From positions 310,530,092 to 310,594,091 of the forward strand of contig OY282558.1 in the NCBI GenBank assembly GCA_958295665.1: DNA of 64,000 nt, read 5' to 3'. The translations under genes and the position numbers were made by a program. Source of the stretch: Tipula vernalis. Taxonomy: Eukaryota; Arthropoda; Insecta; Diptera; Tipulidae. Positions 22,277 through 33,620 of the stretch are shown one piece after another; the first letter of the stretch is position 1, and every line of letters begins with the position of its first letter. Under the pieces are notes generated by a model. The model was not told the DNA's origin. It made no database searches and worked only from the letters and a program-made list of their open reading frames with translations.

Positions 22277-24955
22277 TTAAATACAACTGCCCAATTCCAA
22301 AGGTTTCTGCCTTTGAAGTCTTCTTACTGCATTGGTGGTATCCAACAAACTTCGTATGTCTGCATTTTGGTGCCGAGATATCCGCTGAATGTGTTTCTTC
22401 GCATGATTTTCTATATCTTCACTTACATATTCCATGTTTAAGTCCCTATGGAGGTTATCATTTCTAATGTACCATGGTGCGTTTACAATGCCACGCAGCA
22501 CTTTGTTTTGAAAACATTGAATCATTTGTACATTTGTCTTCTTGGTACAACCCCAAAGTTGAATACCGTAGGTCCATATTGGTTTAAGTATTTGCTGATA
22601 TAATAGCAATTTGTTATGTATTGTAAGCTCAGAGTTTCTACCTATTAGCCAATACATTTTCCTATATTTAATGTTCAATTCTTCTTTTTTCTTTTTAACA
22701 TGCTCTTTCCATCTAAGCTTGCAATCGAGAGTCATGCCGAGGTATTTGGCTGTATTTGCATTTGGAACCAGCCTTGAATTAAGTTTCACTGGAATCCAGT
22801 TAACTTTCTGGTTCGTGAAGTTTACGTGAACCGACTTTGCTTCGTTTAGGCTAATGCGCCATTTCTTTGTCCAACTACTCACTGTGTCGGTTGCTTTTTG
22901 AAGTTTGGTCATTGCTTCTGATATACACTTTCCAGTCGCCAGAATAGCTGTATCGTCTGCAAATGTTGCTATGGTGGCACCTTCTGTATTTGGCATATCT
23001 CTGGTGTACAGGATGTACAATATAGGACCCAGTACGCTACCCTGTGGTATGCCTGCTGATATTCTCTTTAGTTCAGAATACTCTTGGTTATATTTTACAC
23101 GGAAATGTCGGTCTGCGATATAAGATTTAAGAATTTGATAGTATTGCTTAGGTAGATTTTGATGCAATTTAAATTCAAGTCCTTGGTGCCAAACTTTGTC
23201 GAAAGCTTGTGCTACATCTAAGAAGATGCTGGAGCATATCTTCTTATTCTCAAGTGAGTCTTCGATTATATACGTTATTCTGTGAACTTGTTCTATCGTA
23301 GAGTGATTTTCTCTAAATCCAAATTGGTGTGGTGGAATCAAATTTCTCTCTTCTATTATTAGCTTGAGTCTCTTAAGCAGTAATTTTTCAAATAATTTTG
23401 AAATTACAGGAAGTAGTGAAATCGGTCTGTACGACTTTTTATCGTTCGCTGGTTTGCCTGGTTTGGGGATCATAATTACTTCAGCAACCTTCCATTGCCG
23501 TGGGACATATTTTAGCCTGAAGACAGCATTGATAATTTGAACCAATTTTCGTAGTCCCTTCTCGGGAATGGCTTTTACGACTTGTCCAGTAATTTAATCA
23601 TATTCTGTAGCTTTTTTTGCGTTCAAATTACACTTGATCTCATTTTTTAATTCCTGTAATGTTACACATCGAATATTATATTCATCAATTTTGCTAACTG
23701 TTATTATGTTTTCATCTGCTGTTTGCCTAGATAACGGTTGAAAGGTGTCTTCCAAGTGAGCTGCAAATAAAATAGGTTTTTGCTTGTCGCTTTTGGCCCA
23801 GGTTCCTTCCCCATTTTTAATAGGCGGCACATGCGTTTTGGTTCTTTTTAATCCCTTTGTTGCTTTCCAAAGAGAGTAATCAGTATCTTTATGTTCGGTG
23901 AGACCATTTAAGTACTTGTTAATAGTTTCATTCTTAATTTCTTTTATAAGTTGTTTTAGTTTATTGCATAGAAAATTGAGGATTTTTTTGTTTTCCGGGG
24001 CGCGTGTCCTTTGCCAGGTTTTTCTTGCCTTCCGTTTCTCTCTAACTAACTCCCTGACCTCAATAGGATAATTTTGATTCCTACGGGATTCGGTGTGACT
24101 AGCAGGAGAACTTTCCCATGCTGCTTGTTGAATAGTACTGTTAAATACCTCTAGTTCGTCTTCCAACTGTACCGGTGTTTTAATCGGCACTCGTAGATTT
24201 ATTTGCATTTCAATTAGATCTTGGAATAGGTCCCAATTAGTTCTATTATTTGTTAATTTAGGCAGGTTATCCTTATTAATTATCATTGTGCTGAGTGTCA
24301 TTATAACAGGTGTATGATCGGAATATATCCCTTCGCTGTTTTCGATGCACATGTAATCCTCGAAGATCCCTTTCGTTACATAAAAATCAATGAGATCTGG
24401 TATTTTATTTATATCAGCAGGCCAGTATGTTGGTTTACCTCCAGAGTGGAACTCGCAGTTATTTATTCGTCCGGCTTCGAATAGCTCTTTTCCTTTATGG
24501 GTTGTAAGTCTTGATCCACAATAGGTGTTTTTTGCATTAAAGTCACCACCAATAATAAAATTGGATCCTAGTGATCTAAAGAGTCTATTATAATCTTCTT
24601 TGTTTAGATTATAGCGTGGAGGGCAGTAGATAGAGGAAATACTGTATTCATTATTATTGTTAGTTTCAACTTTTATGGTTTTAACTTGCATACTTTCCTC
24701 TTCTATACTAGGTTCTTCATAGTGTTTGAGATTCTTTTTCACTGTTACTGTTGATCCTCCTCTGGGTTTTCCTCCTGGGTGAACAGCATGGTAACATTCA
24801 TAATCACGTATTTTAATAAATGATGTTTTTGTCAAATGGCTCTCCGATATAAGGCAGATATCTATTTTTTCTAAATTTAGAAAAATTTCTAGCTCTGGAA
24901 CATGTTGCGCTAGTCCGTTCGCGTTCCAGGTGACAATTCTTAATGATCTGCTCAT
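22277..24955 (-). pseudogene. Jockey-like ORF2: endonuclease and reverse transcriptase, one internal stop
   Basis: The minus-strand frame from the ATG at 24955 to the stop at 22277 is about 892 codons and is broken once, by an in-frame TAA at 23596-23594. The N-terminal endonuclease/exonuclease/phosphatase domain has TWNANGLAQH, LISESHLTK, IIGGDFNAKNTYCGSR and YSDHTPVIMT. The reverse transcriptase has RPISLLPVISKLFEKLLLKR, FLDVAQAFDKVWHQ, AGIPQGSVLGPILYILYT, TFADDTAILAT with the catalytic FADD, and KYLGMTLDCKLRWKEHV. The protein nicks target DNA and copies element RNA from the nick. The stop lies in the linker just before the polymerase domain. The ATG follows the ORF1 stop after a single base (taaaatg), which suggests coupled termination and re-initiation. 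The two halves are in the same frame, so the lesion is probably recent. Confidence 0.92.
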
Positions 24956-24956
24956 T

Positions 24957-26510
24957 TTAGTATATGAGGGCTGTTGCCTCGTTCAAGGTTTGATGCATAT
25001 CTAGACGCTTATATAAAGCTTCTAGACCACGTTCTTGCTTTGCTAGCCTTATATTTATGGCTTCTATGCTTCGACAAATTCTTTCAAGGGGATTATCATT
25101 CGTAGCATTAGATGATTGCTGTACAATTTGTGAATAACTTTTCCGCTCTGTACCAATACCTGGTGGTTTTGGCTCCGCTTGGGTTTTAGTTGGTTTCACT
25201 TCTCTGGTAACCCTAGGGTTTTGAGGAAACTGATGCGTTTTGTTTCTTAGTCTTTGAAGTTCTTTGGCTACTTCACAGCCTCTATAATTTGCAGGATGAT
25301 GCCCTTTACAGTTTATACATTTTGCAGGGGTGTTTCTACTTTCTGTACACTCTTTCGCGTTGTGTTTTCCAGCACATTTTACGCATCTTGGCTCCCGTCT
25401 GCAATATTTTTGCGTGTGATTGAAACCTTGGCATTTTTTGCATTTAGGTATTAGCCTCGTGTTTTTCTTAAGCGGTTCTATTTTAACCCTCATATTGAGA
25501 ATTGCTTTGATGTTGAAGATGTTTTCAACTTTCTCCTTTTTGTTAAACGTAAGCATGAAGAGTGGAAGCCCCCTTTTTTTGACTTGATTGTTCTCACCTC
25601 TCTCTCGTTTTAGGATGTTTACTGCATCTTCTATTTGCAGATCTCTTGCCTTTAGGTCCTCAATTATGTCCTCCTTCTTACACGTTGGATGAAGGCCTCT
25701 GGCCATAACCTTAATTGCGCGTTCGTTTTTATCTTCGTATGTGAACCATTCTTTACCTTCCGCATTGAGCTTTGTTGCTAGAGCTCTATATGTGTCGGAA
25801 TCTGGTGTATTGATTTTCCACACGTTATTGTTTAGTGACACTACTCTATATTCCTTAGCTGTCACTGATTTCATTATAGATTGTATACTTGCAAATTCTG
25901 TTATGTCGATTACATTAATTGGCGGAGGAGCCTTTTCTTTCTGTACAACCTTTTGTTGCTGTTGCTGTTGCTGGTGAGTTGGTTTGGTATTAGTATCACC
26001 AGTTACTAATACATTAGCTTGCGAATGATCTCCAACTTCAGGCGAGAATTCTGCTTTTCGTTTTTTGGTAGGTCTTTTCTTCCTTTTCAGTACCCAATCT
26101 GTTTCTCTCATGAGATCCTCTTCATCAGTATGGAACTCATTGTTATAACTAGTGTGAGTACTTGTTTCATTATAACAAGTTAGCGGGTTTTCAGAAATCT
26201 CCATTGGTTTGGGCTTCTTCAATTCTTCATTTTCTTTTTTCAGCTTTTCAATTTCGCTTCTTAATTGGGTTAAAAGTACCTCTACTTCACTGAGTTTTCG
26301 ACAGAGTTCAGCGTTTTCGTTTTTCTGCTGATTTGCAGAGTTAGTATGATTGTTTGGTGATCTTAACAACATTGAACTTCTTTCGAATGGGTTTAGCAAT
26401 GATTGGCTCACCCCAGAATCCATTGAGCCAGCCTCGTAAGAGGGTGGATTAGCCAACTGGGTAGTTGGTTTACCACCTGGGGTATTGTTTCCTTTTTGCG
26501 TTGAACTCAT
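24957..26510 (-). CDS. Jockey-like ORF1: Gag-like nucleic-acid-binding protein
   Basis: This intact frame of 517 residues starts at the ATG at 26510. Residues about 65-115 form a likely coiled coil (LSEVEVLLTQLRSEIEKLKK). A poly-Gln run (HQQQQQQQQK) is near residue 180, and basic segments occur around 145. Three zinc knuckles lie at about residues 358-415: CKKCQGFNHTQKYC, CVKCAGKHNAKEC and CINCKGHHPANYRGC. The C-terminus has a second short helical segment (RICRSIEAINIRLAKQERGL). Such proteins bind element RNA in the ribonucleoprotein. The stop is one base from the ORF2 start. The lack of stops over 1.5 kb points to a young copy. Confidence 0.92.
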   Translation of the reverse strand: MSSTQKGNNTPGGKPTTQLANPPSYEAGSMDSGVSQSLLNPFERSSMLLRSPNNHTNSANQQKNENAELCRKLSEVEVLLTQLRSEIEKLKKENEELKKPKPMEISENPLTCYNETSTHTSYNNEFHTDEEDLMRETDWVLKRKKRPTKKRKAEFSPEVGDHSQANVLVTGDTNTKPTHQQQQQQQKVVQKEKAPPPINVIDITEFASIQSIMKSVTAKEYRVVSLNNNVWKINTPDSDTYRALATKLNAEGKEWFTYEDKNERAIKVMARGLHPTCKKEDIIEDLKARDLQIEDAVNILKRERGENNQVKKRGLPLFMLTFNKKEKVENIFNIKAILNMRVKIEPLKKNTRLIPKCKKCQGFNHTQKYCRREPRCVKCAGKHNAKECTESRNTPAKCINCKGHHPANYRGCEVAKELQRLRNKTHQFPQNPRVTREVKPTKTQAEPKPPGIGTERKSYSQIVQQSSNATNDNPLERICRSIEAINIRLAKQERGLEALYKRLDMHQTLNEATALIY

Positions 26511-26769
26511 TGCTTTAAAACTGGTTATGTATCAACTACCAACCTAACCAGTACAAGTTGGTAGTGGGTCATTGAAGAGAACATCATTTGCTATGTTCTC
26601 GGTAGTCGGTTATTCCGCCGTATCTCGGTCGCCAGAGCCTCGTTAGTTAATTAGCAGGAAGTACCACGTGCAGGTGAGGTTGGCATTTGGGCTAGTATAA
26701 TAAGACCATCTAAACCGGCGCCCCTTACCCCCCCAAGAATTAACATAAACATTAAACCGTTTAAAAAAT

Positions 26770-28440
26770 AAAATTTTACTTAAAACTAATCATCAATTTC
26801 CTACCGATCCAGAAAAGAAAATATATAATTATGAATTCAATTATTTTATAAAATTTATATAAAATGATTTAAATGATAATATTACAACACCACAATATAG
26901 ATTTATTAATAATTCAATAATTCAATTAGGTACTATAAGTATATTAAGAATCAACAAATAAAATTAACATACAAATTTCCAGACAACTCTGAAAACTAAA
27001 TTTAATTAATAAACATCATAATAACAAATTTTATTACTTAAATGAATAATTATTATAACAGGATCTTCAATATTCCCGAGCACACATCGTACACCCATTT
27101 ATCCAGCCCCAGCCGAAGGATAAGAGTAAATTGTTAGTAATTATATTGTAAAAATAGTTAGCACAGGACAACACAATTTCTAAACTACAGCTTATTCACT
27201 ACTTGTTAATCCTGGAGGGTTAATTCAAACTAAAATTTAAATTTGAAATTCGGTATCAATTTTGATCCCTATAATAATGATTAATTCTAGAACTATGTTT
27301 ATTCTGAAAATTGGATTATTTATTAGTAAATTAAAAAAACAATTTAAAAAAAATCCCTTTAAGTATTTTAAAACTAAATTAATTCAAATAGATTAATGGA
27401 TAAAACAGAATATATTACACATTACAAAAAAATTAACATTTTATGAAAACAAATATGGAGACTTCCCAATTCAAGGCTAAAAATTCTAGAGAAATTTATT
27501 TGTCACAGCAACTTTATGATACAGGTGAATGCTTTCCATTGAGGACATCGAAGCACCATTACAACAAAGAAAGCACAACTACCTCCTACACTACATAAAT
27601 GTGACCAACCCAGGCCGGGTAACACCATGTTCCTTTCACACACAGCAAAATCTAAGGATAGGATAGGATAATTAGTAGTGATAGAAACAGCCCGGTTATA
27701 AACATCCAGGTATAGCCGACAGTTAGTATGATTATTCAGTAATATTTATAAAAATTGATAAAAATTATCAGCACAAGACAACACAAAAATTCTCTTAAAT
27801 AAATTATAAATTAATTCCCATATAACAAAGAAATAAATTTTTAAAAATATATTAATATAATTAATATTTTAAAAAATTTATTTATATAGTAATATAATAA
27901 AACTAATAATTCCAAACAGAATACAGCACAACGGTAAACCAATGGTTCTCATCGTGTTTATCCTACATCTTAAAAATAAAAGTTAAAAATATATATTTAA
28001 CCATGAAATTAAACTTAAACTAATCAGCAATTTCCTACAGATCTAGAAAGAAGGAAATTAATAATAAGGTTGAAGTTAATTATTTATAAAATTATATAAT
28101 ATCATTTAAAAATTGATTATATTACGCCGCGAAAAGTCTAGAATACCAATAATTTAGTTAAGCTCTACATGTATACAGGGCACTTACGAATAAAGCTCAA
28201 ATGAATTTCCCAGGTATCTCCAGAACCTAAATTAAATTATCACCGTTATACCATATCCCTACTACTTAATTAATCGAATTTAACTTAAATAAATTAGTTA
28301 GTGATATATAAAATAAAATAGTTATCACCAAACAATATAATTTCTACGCTACATAACAGCTGGAAACTTGGAGTTTCTGGATGCTGAGCGAGAATTCACC
28401 AGTATTTTTGTAGCACGGAGACGATCTAACAATTAAGTAT
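26770..28440 (-). repeat. Repeated modules in the 5' region of the jockey-like element
   Basis: Blocks recur along this region on the element strand. A 'tctggaaatt..tag..cctaa.tgaattattg..atc.gtaggaaattg.tgatta' block occurs at about 28215-28020 and again at 26990-26785. A 'gtgttgtcttgtgctgat' block occurs near 28340 (diverged), 27790 and 27180, and once in the 3' region near 21880. Blocks like cctatcctatccttcgg occur at 27650 and 21770. I read this as two or three diverged monomers of about 0.6 kb, like promoter monomers of some LINEs, partly shared with the 3' end. No ORF is present. Divergence is high and the period is not exact. Confidence 0.6.
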
Positions 28441-29249
28441 GTATAATTTATAACAGCTACATAATCTTGTTGACATAATAAGGATAAACAAAAATCAATA
28501 TATACGAAATTTATTACTTATCTACTCCACAAAACTTCAACTCCGTTTATAGACATATTACCCTGCAAAAGTCAAGCATGCAAAGTAAGTAAAATAATAA
28601 AACAGTGAAAGGAACCTTAAACATTATTTTCTTACAAATTTTATCTGTGTACCATATCAGTAAAATTGACGTTTGTAAACTCCAATAAATCCATTAATTT
28701 AATTAATCAATTAAGTTCGAAACATTTAGCATCACAATTTGCCTTTATCTAATTCCACGTTGTTCACATTTGTTTAATCCAAATTTGGCATGCATAAATA
28801 AATACGTCATTATGTGTTGCAAACTAAATCACAACTCAACTTAAAATTAATATTTAATTATCTAACTTAGTTGAAAAAAAAATTCATAAAATGTATAAAT
28901 TTTTAATTTTGTGTTTTAAAATTTGAATTTCCAAAAAATTCATACAATGAAATACACTTTTAATTTGTTTAAAATTTTATTTTTTTATTTTGAAGGCAAA
29001 ATTGAAAAAAAAGTTCAGAGTAAAAACGAATCAAGTCACAAATTTTCTTTTCACTTCATTATTCCACACTAACCATAAGTCTGTCGCCAAAAAAATTTTT
29101 GCACTGGTTTAATTACACTGTTAACCTACCAAATGATGTACTTATAAATAAAAAATCTTATTTTGTAGACTCAAAATATGCCACGAACTTCTTATCTTTA
29201 TTCATTCTTCTTTCATGACATGGTTCAGTTCAGCTATGAGCCCTCTATG

Positions 29250-29485
29250 TATGGCAAATGTGGTCAAAATTGACCTTTGTACGCTTACGGAAGATAGCGT
29301 TCAAGAACTTATCTTTAACAACTGTGATATAGCTCTGACGATTTAGATGATGAGGGTGATGAATTGCCTACAGACCTCCCCATCCTTACAGAGGGAATTT
29401 CGCAAAATCTCCATAACATGCAGATAATAGAAAATGAAAACGAATTTACCAAACAAACCATTGAATATGCATGTTTGCATTCATT
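29250..29485 (+). pseudogene. Possible N-terminal piece of a piggyBac transposase
   Basis: A frame from the ATG at 29250 reads MANVVKIDLCTLTEDSVQEL and then breaks. The following frame is acidic (DLDDEGDELPTDLPILTEG), as is common at piggyBac N-termini. It lies directly before the CR1-like insertion, and clear piggyBac sequence resumes at 32641. The link is inferred from position and composition; no diagnostic motif is present. A TTAA at 29112-29115 could be near the original left end. Confidence 0.35.
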
Positions 29486-29861
29486 GTGTGCGGACGTATA
29501 ATTTTTTTTCTGTGCTCAAAGTATTTTGATTATTTAAAAATAACAAAAACAAATATTATATTATTTTCGGTATTGATCAAAGGATTAGTTTTGTGAGTGG
29601 TAACTAGTTTTATATCCTTTCATTCAGTCTGGTTATCAAATAGTGCAATATATCTAAAAATTTATGTAATAAAACATTTTAAAGTGATTTTCTGTTCTGT
29701 GAAACGGCATTTTATCATTGTGAAGATACATTTTATCAGCAATAACTCATTCTATTTACAACTGTATTTAGTGAACTCGTACCATATACATCGAACTGTA
29801 CACGTGACGTACTTTTTATTTTTTGTTTTTGGTGCTGTTGTTTGAGTTTGTCAATTGCAAC

Positions 29862-30566
29862 ATGAATAAAAACAAATGCAATAAATGTGAAGTTGCGTTC
29901 ACTGATAACAACGTACTAAAATGTTTTGGTGGGTGCGAGAAAATGTTCCATTTTGGTTGCTCTTCGTTATCAAACGCCAATGCAAAACTGTGCAATAACA
30001 ATGTAAACATTCAATTTGTTTGTGCTGACTGCTTAAGTAACCACAGCAATCATCAACATCTGATCCAAACGTTGATGGCCCAGTTGAATGAGGTCAGCAA
30101 CTTGTTGAATAATTTATTCGCCAATTTCCAAGCTATAAATAACCTGGTTGCAAGTCCTAATACTACGAATACAGCGGCACTAAGCGTCAATTCGATTGAC
30201 AATTCTAAAAAACAACAAATAGTCATTTCTGGCACCGATAATACGAATACTCAGCTGGAGATAGTAAAACCCAAAAAGTTTCTACATGCCACAAATTTTA
30301 AACCATCGACTACCTGCGACGACATTAAAAAACACCTCCATAACAAACTGCAAGTTCCAGTGGCGGAAATTGAATGTCACGAGTTGGTCTCTAAATCGGC
30401 TGATAGAAGTTTGCTGAATTTCATTTCATTCAAAGTTGGTTTGGATTCCGCAGTTTTCGAGAAGGCCTATGATGGAAGTATTTGGCCTTTGGAATGCGCT
30501 GTAAAACCATTTATCAACTTTCGACGCTCACGGAGATTTCCCGACACCGCAACATTGCCAGCATAA
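29862..30566 (+). CDS. CR1-like ORF1 with PHD-type zinc finger
   Basis: The frame starts at the ATG at 29862 and gives 234 residues; an upstream TTG-initiated extension is not needed. The N-terminus has a PHD-like Cys/His set: CNKCEVAFTDNNVLKCFGGC, MFHFGC, then FVCADC. A helical stretch follows (QTLMAQLNEVSNLLNNLFAN). The C-terminal part (KKFLHATNFKPSTTCDDIKK to AVKPFINFRRSRRF) matches the esterase/FP-like tail seen in ORF1 of the element at 54.5-55.6 kb (KCWLHLSRFDTLTTEDDIVA, FIRPFHKQNFR). This protein is thought to bind nucleic acid in the element particle. Its last residues lie at the deletion junction with ORF2, so the C-terminus may be altered. Confidence 0.75.
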   Translation: MNKNKCNKCEVAFTDNNVLKCFGGCEKMFHFGCSSLSNANAKLCNNNVNIQFVCADCLSNHSNHQHLIQTLMAQLNEVSNLLNNLFANFQAINNLVASPNTTNTAALSVNSIDNSKKQQIVISGTDNTNTQLEIVKPKKFLHATNFKPSTTCDDIKKHLHNKLQVPVAEIECHELVSKSADRSLLNFISFKVGLDSAVFEKAYDGSIWPLECAVKPFINFRRSRRFPDTATLPA

Positions 30567-30591
30567 TAAGCAAATAGTAGATAATGAATCT

Positions 30592-32475
30592 GTGGCTCCG
30601 TGGCTAAATACCCGTATCACTACAAGTATGTCAGTGAGGGACCGAGCGTTTGCTAAATATAAAAGATCATCCAACTTAAAGTACCTGGAGTTATATCGCA
30701 TTGAACGCAACAGAGTAACTAGCTTGATAAGAAGTTCTAAACAGAGTTACTTCTTTGGTAACTGTAAACTAGCTATGAAACGAATCTGGAATGACATCCA
30801 CAGAGTTGGATTGGGGAAAAGTAAGTCTGATATTTTAACTGATATGGATCCCTCTGTCATCAACCGTTATTTTTGTGGTGGACAGTCTGCGTCTGTCACT
30901 CTTCCACTACCTAACTTTGACATTACAAACACTATTGAGCAAATGTATTTCTCTTTTAGTAGTGTCGGTGAAATCGACGTTGTCAAAGCTGTTTATCAGA
31001 TAAAATCTAACTCGCCTGGTCATGATAAAATTAATCTGAAATTCTTAAAGGCTATTTTACCGCATATTGTATCGCAATTGACCTATCTTATTAATATTTG
31101 TATCATGCAGTCTATATTTCCAGATATCTGGAAAACAAACATTGTGATTCCCATAATGAAAAAAAAGAATAACGACTCCTTGGATAACCTTAGACCGATT
31201 AGTCTGGTATCGATTTTATCTAAAGTTTTCGAGATTATACTCCGGGATCAGATCAGCCAGCATTTAGTAAGGCATAATTATTTAAACCAATTTCAATCTG
31301 GATTTCGTAATAATCACAGTACTAGCACCACTCTGCTTCATGTTGTTGATGATCTTGCACACCATCTTGACAAAAAAAACTCGTTTATCGTGTTAATACT
31401 ATTGGATTTCTCTAAAGCATTTGACTCTCTAAATCACATACTGTTATTACAAAAGCTGTTGCTTTTCTTTAACTTTGATAAAACATCCCTTAAACTTTTG
31501 CACAGCTATTTATCCGAAAGATATCAAAAAGTAGTCATAAATGGTAAAGAATCGGGTTCTGAACGAATACCGACAGGTGTATTTCAAGGAACCATTCTTG
31601 GCCCAACGTTATTTTCCCTGTTCATAGACGATCTGTAGCTTGCAATAAAATATTCCAAATATCACATGTATGCTGATGATTGTCAATTATATGTTGGTGG
31701 TACTAGTGATAATATTCTGAAAATTTTCAATAATGTTAACCTAGATCTATCTAATATATTGGTATGGTCAAAATCGAATGGAATCTCATTGAACATCGCG
31801 AAAACACAGGCAATTTTCATTTCTAGGAATAATTTCTCAATTATTCCTGATATCTTTATTAATAATATAAAAATTCCATTTCTAAATCATGTAAATAACC
31901 TTGGCATCTGTATTAACAGTAGATTTACCTGGGATTCTCAAGTCATTAATGTTTGTAATAAAATTAATTCTATTTTATATGGACTGAAGCTTCATAAACA
32001 CATATGTCCCAAAAATATTCGGGTTTTGCTTTCGAAATCATTAGTAATACCCCATGTATTATATTGTGAATTCCTGTATTTAAGTTGTGATTCGATTTCT
32101 TGCAATATTCTACAAGTTACTCTGAATAATATTGTGAGGTATGTCAACGGATTAAGGAAATATGATCATATTTCTGCAATGTTTAAGGAATTGCTCGGCT
32201 GCACAATGATTCAGTTCTTTTATTATAGAGCGATGCTACTACTATATAAAATTATTAATAATCGGGTTCCTTTGTACTTATACAATAAAATAAAAATTGG
32301 ATCTATTCGCAATGGCAGCATAATTCTGCCAGCCAACCGATCCAATGTCTACAATAACTCACCCTTGTTTACAACTTTTACAATTTGGAATAGGGTTCCG
32401 GTTGAGATTAGAAGTGCAAGACCTTTATCAAAATTTAAATCTTTGGTTTTTGATTTTATTAAAAATAATTTCTAA
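30592..32475 (+). pseudogene. CR1-like ORF2 remainder: reverse transcriptase, one internal stop
   Basis: The frame opens without an ATG at the linker segment (APWLNTRITTSMSVRDRAFA) that normally follows the endonuclease. It continues through the polymerase: LRPISLVSILSKVFEIILRD, NQFQSGFRNNHSTSTTLL, LLDFSKAFDSLNHILLLQ, GVFQGTILGPTLFSLFIDDL and HMYADDCQLYVGG with the catalytic YADD. An in-frame TAG at 31636-31638 lies between the FIDDL and YADD blocks; the frame is otherwise open to 32475. The C-terminal region (FTIWNRVPVEIRSARPLSKF) is typical of this group. Endonuclease motifs are absent, so the copy could not insert by itself. Confidence 0.88.
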
Positions 32476-32640
32476 TTAGTGTTTGTTTATATGTTATATT
32501 TTATAAGTTTATACTGTACACTATTGTAACTAGATAATAGTTGGAATAGAAAAGCTATATGCTTTATTCCATGTTGTTGATAAATAAATAAATAAATAAA
32601 TAAATAAAAACCTAAAAAATGGGGTTTTAAATTTTTCAAT

Positions 32641-33620
32641 TTGTGTGACACAATGAGATTCGCATATAAATTTGAAATCTATACTGGAGTACCCGAAGAA
32701 CCTGCACAAGATGAACCTGATCTTCAAAGCTGTGCCAATATTGTTGTCAGATTAATTCGTGAAGTACCCAGTTTTCAAAATTATATAATTTACTTTGATA
32801 ATTACCTATTACACAACTGTGCGTTTGCTGTTATATTTGAGAACACGAGGGATTCTTTCTATAGGTACTATTCGACAAAACAGGATAAATATTTGCCAAC
32901 TACCCGAAGAAAATGTTATGATGAAATTCGAAAGGGGAACTAGTAGAGAGTATGTGGCATCAATTTATGGCATAGACGTGACATTACTATCGTGAAAAGA
33001 CAATCGTATTCTCAATCTTATTTCGACTTATGTTGGTACGAAACCATTTTTAAATAACCAGCAACTACCTCCACCGTTAATCGTAAAAAGACTCGACAAG
33101 AAAGAAAAAAGTTAAAATGATTCCTTGTCCACAAATTATAAAGGATTATAATTGCCATATGGGCGGAGTAAATTTAAAGGACACCCTAACGGGACGTCAC
33201 AAGATTCACATGAAAAGTCGAAAATGGACAAACAGAATATTCTATTATTTATTGGATATGACTTGCGTTAACGCCTGTGTGCTGTACAAAAGAACGAATA
33301 GTTGGAAATGAGATTATAAGTATATGAGATTAATTGATTTCAAGTTGGAAATAGCCGACACGCTATCCTCCTATAAATATAGGATGCGCCCATCTCTTTA
33401 ATCTCAAATTCAGGCAAAAAGGAAGAAACCAAACTCGTCTTCTGCCCCTCAAAGAGATACTCGATTAGATATGACTGATCATTGGGTAGTTCTGAATTCA
33501 AAGGGAAGATGTAAATATCCCGGTTGTAGTGGTCAGAGAAAAATGTATTGTACTATATGTTATGTAAATTTATATCTCGCTGCTGAAAAAATTGTTTTTT
33601 TTAAATATCAAATATCACCA
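32641..33620 (+). pseudogene. piggyBac transposase, C-terminal half
   Basis: Frames covering 32641-33311 read CDTMRFAYKFEIYTGVPEEP, CANIVVRLIREVP, IYFDNYLLHN, LRTRGILSIGTIRQNRI, a later DYNCHMGGVNLKDTLTGRHK and RKWTNRIFYYLLDMTCVNAC. These are blocks of the DDE_Tnp_1_7 piggyBac domain in the right order; the FDNY Asp is one catalytic residue. A cysteine-rich end (CKYPGCSGQRKMYCTICYVN) follows near 33510-33570. There are frameshifts and a stop near 32993-32995. The front of the catalytic domain is missing or lost at the CR1-like insertion. No flanking TTAA with matching inverted ends was found. Confidence 0.85.

Larger units (their letters stand above)
21465..29020 (-). mobile_element. Jockey-like non-LTR retrotransposon, long-UTR copy
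   Basis: On the minus strand the order is: long 5' untranslated region (to 26511), ORF1, ORF2, and an 800-base 3' region ending in an (AATC)n-type tail at about 21492-21470. The same tail type occurs at 50430-50448 and 56192-56210. The ORF order and the endonuclease plus reverse transcriptase content are those of jockey-group elements. The 5' limit is set only by where similarity to the copy at 45.1-47.5 kb fades (near 28900-29020). A target duplication could not be identified with certainty. One internal stop in ORF2 is the only coding lesion seen. Confidence 0.75.
29490..32608 (+). mobile_element. CR1-like non-LTR element lacking its endonuclease
   Basis: The element has a 5' leader of about 370 bases, a PHD-finger ORF1, a fused remainder of ORF2 and a 3' tail of (TAAA)n at 32578-32608. 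The endonuclease domain that should lie between ORF1 and the linker is missing, and ORF1 ends only 26 bases before the linker frame. A large internal deletion is the simplest explanation. It splits a piggyBac relic. Exact ends and target duplication were not resolved. Confidence 0.7.

Noticed and set aside
30592..30600. GTG at 30592 as a start codon for the CR1-like ORF2.
   Set aside because: The open frame enters from upstream without an ATG and begins in the middle of the protein family; it is a deletion junction, not a start.
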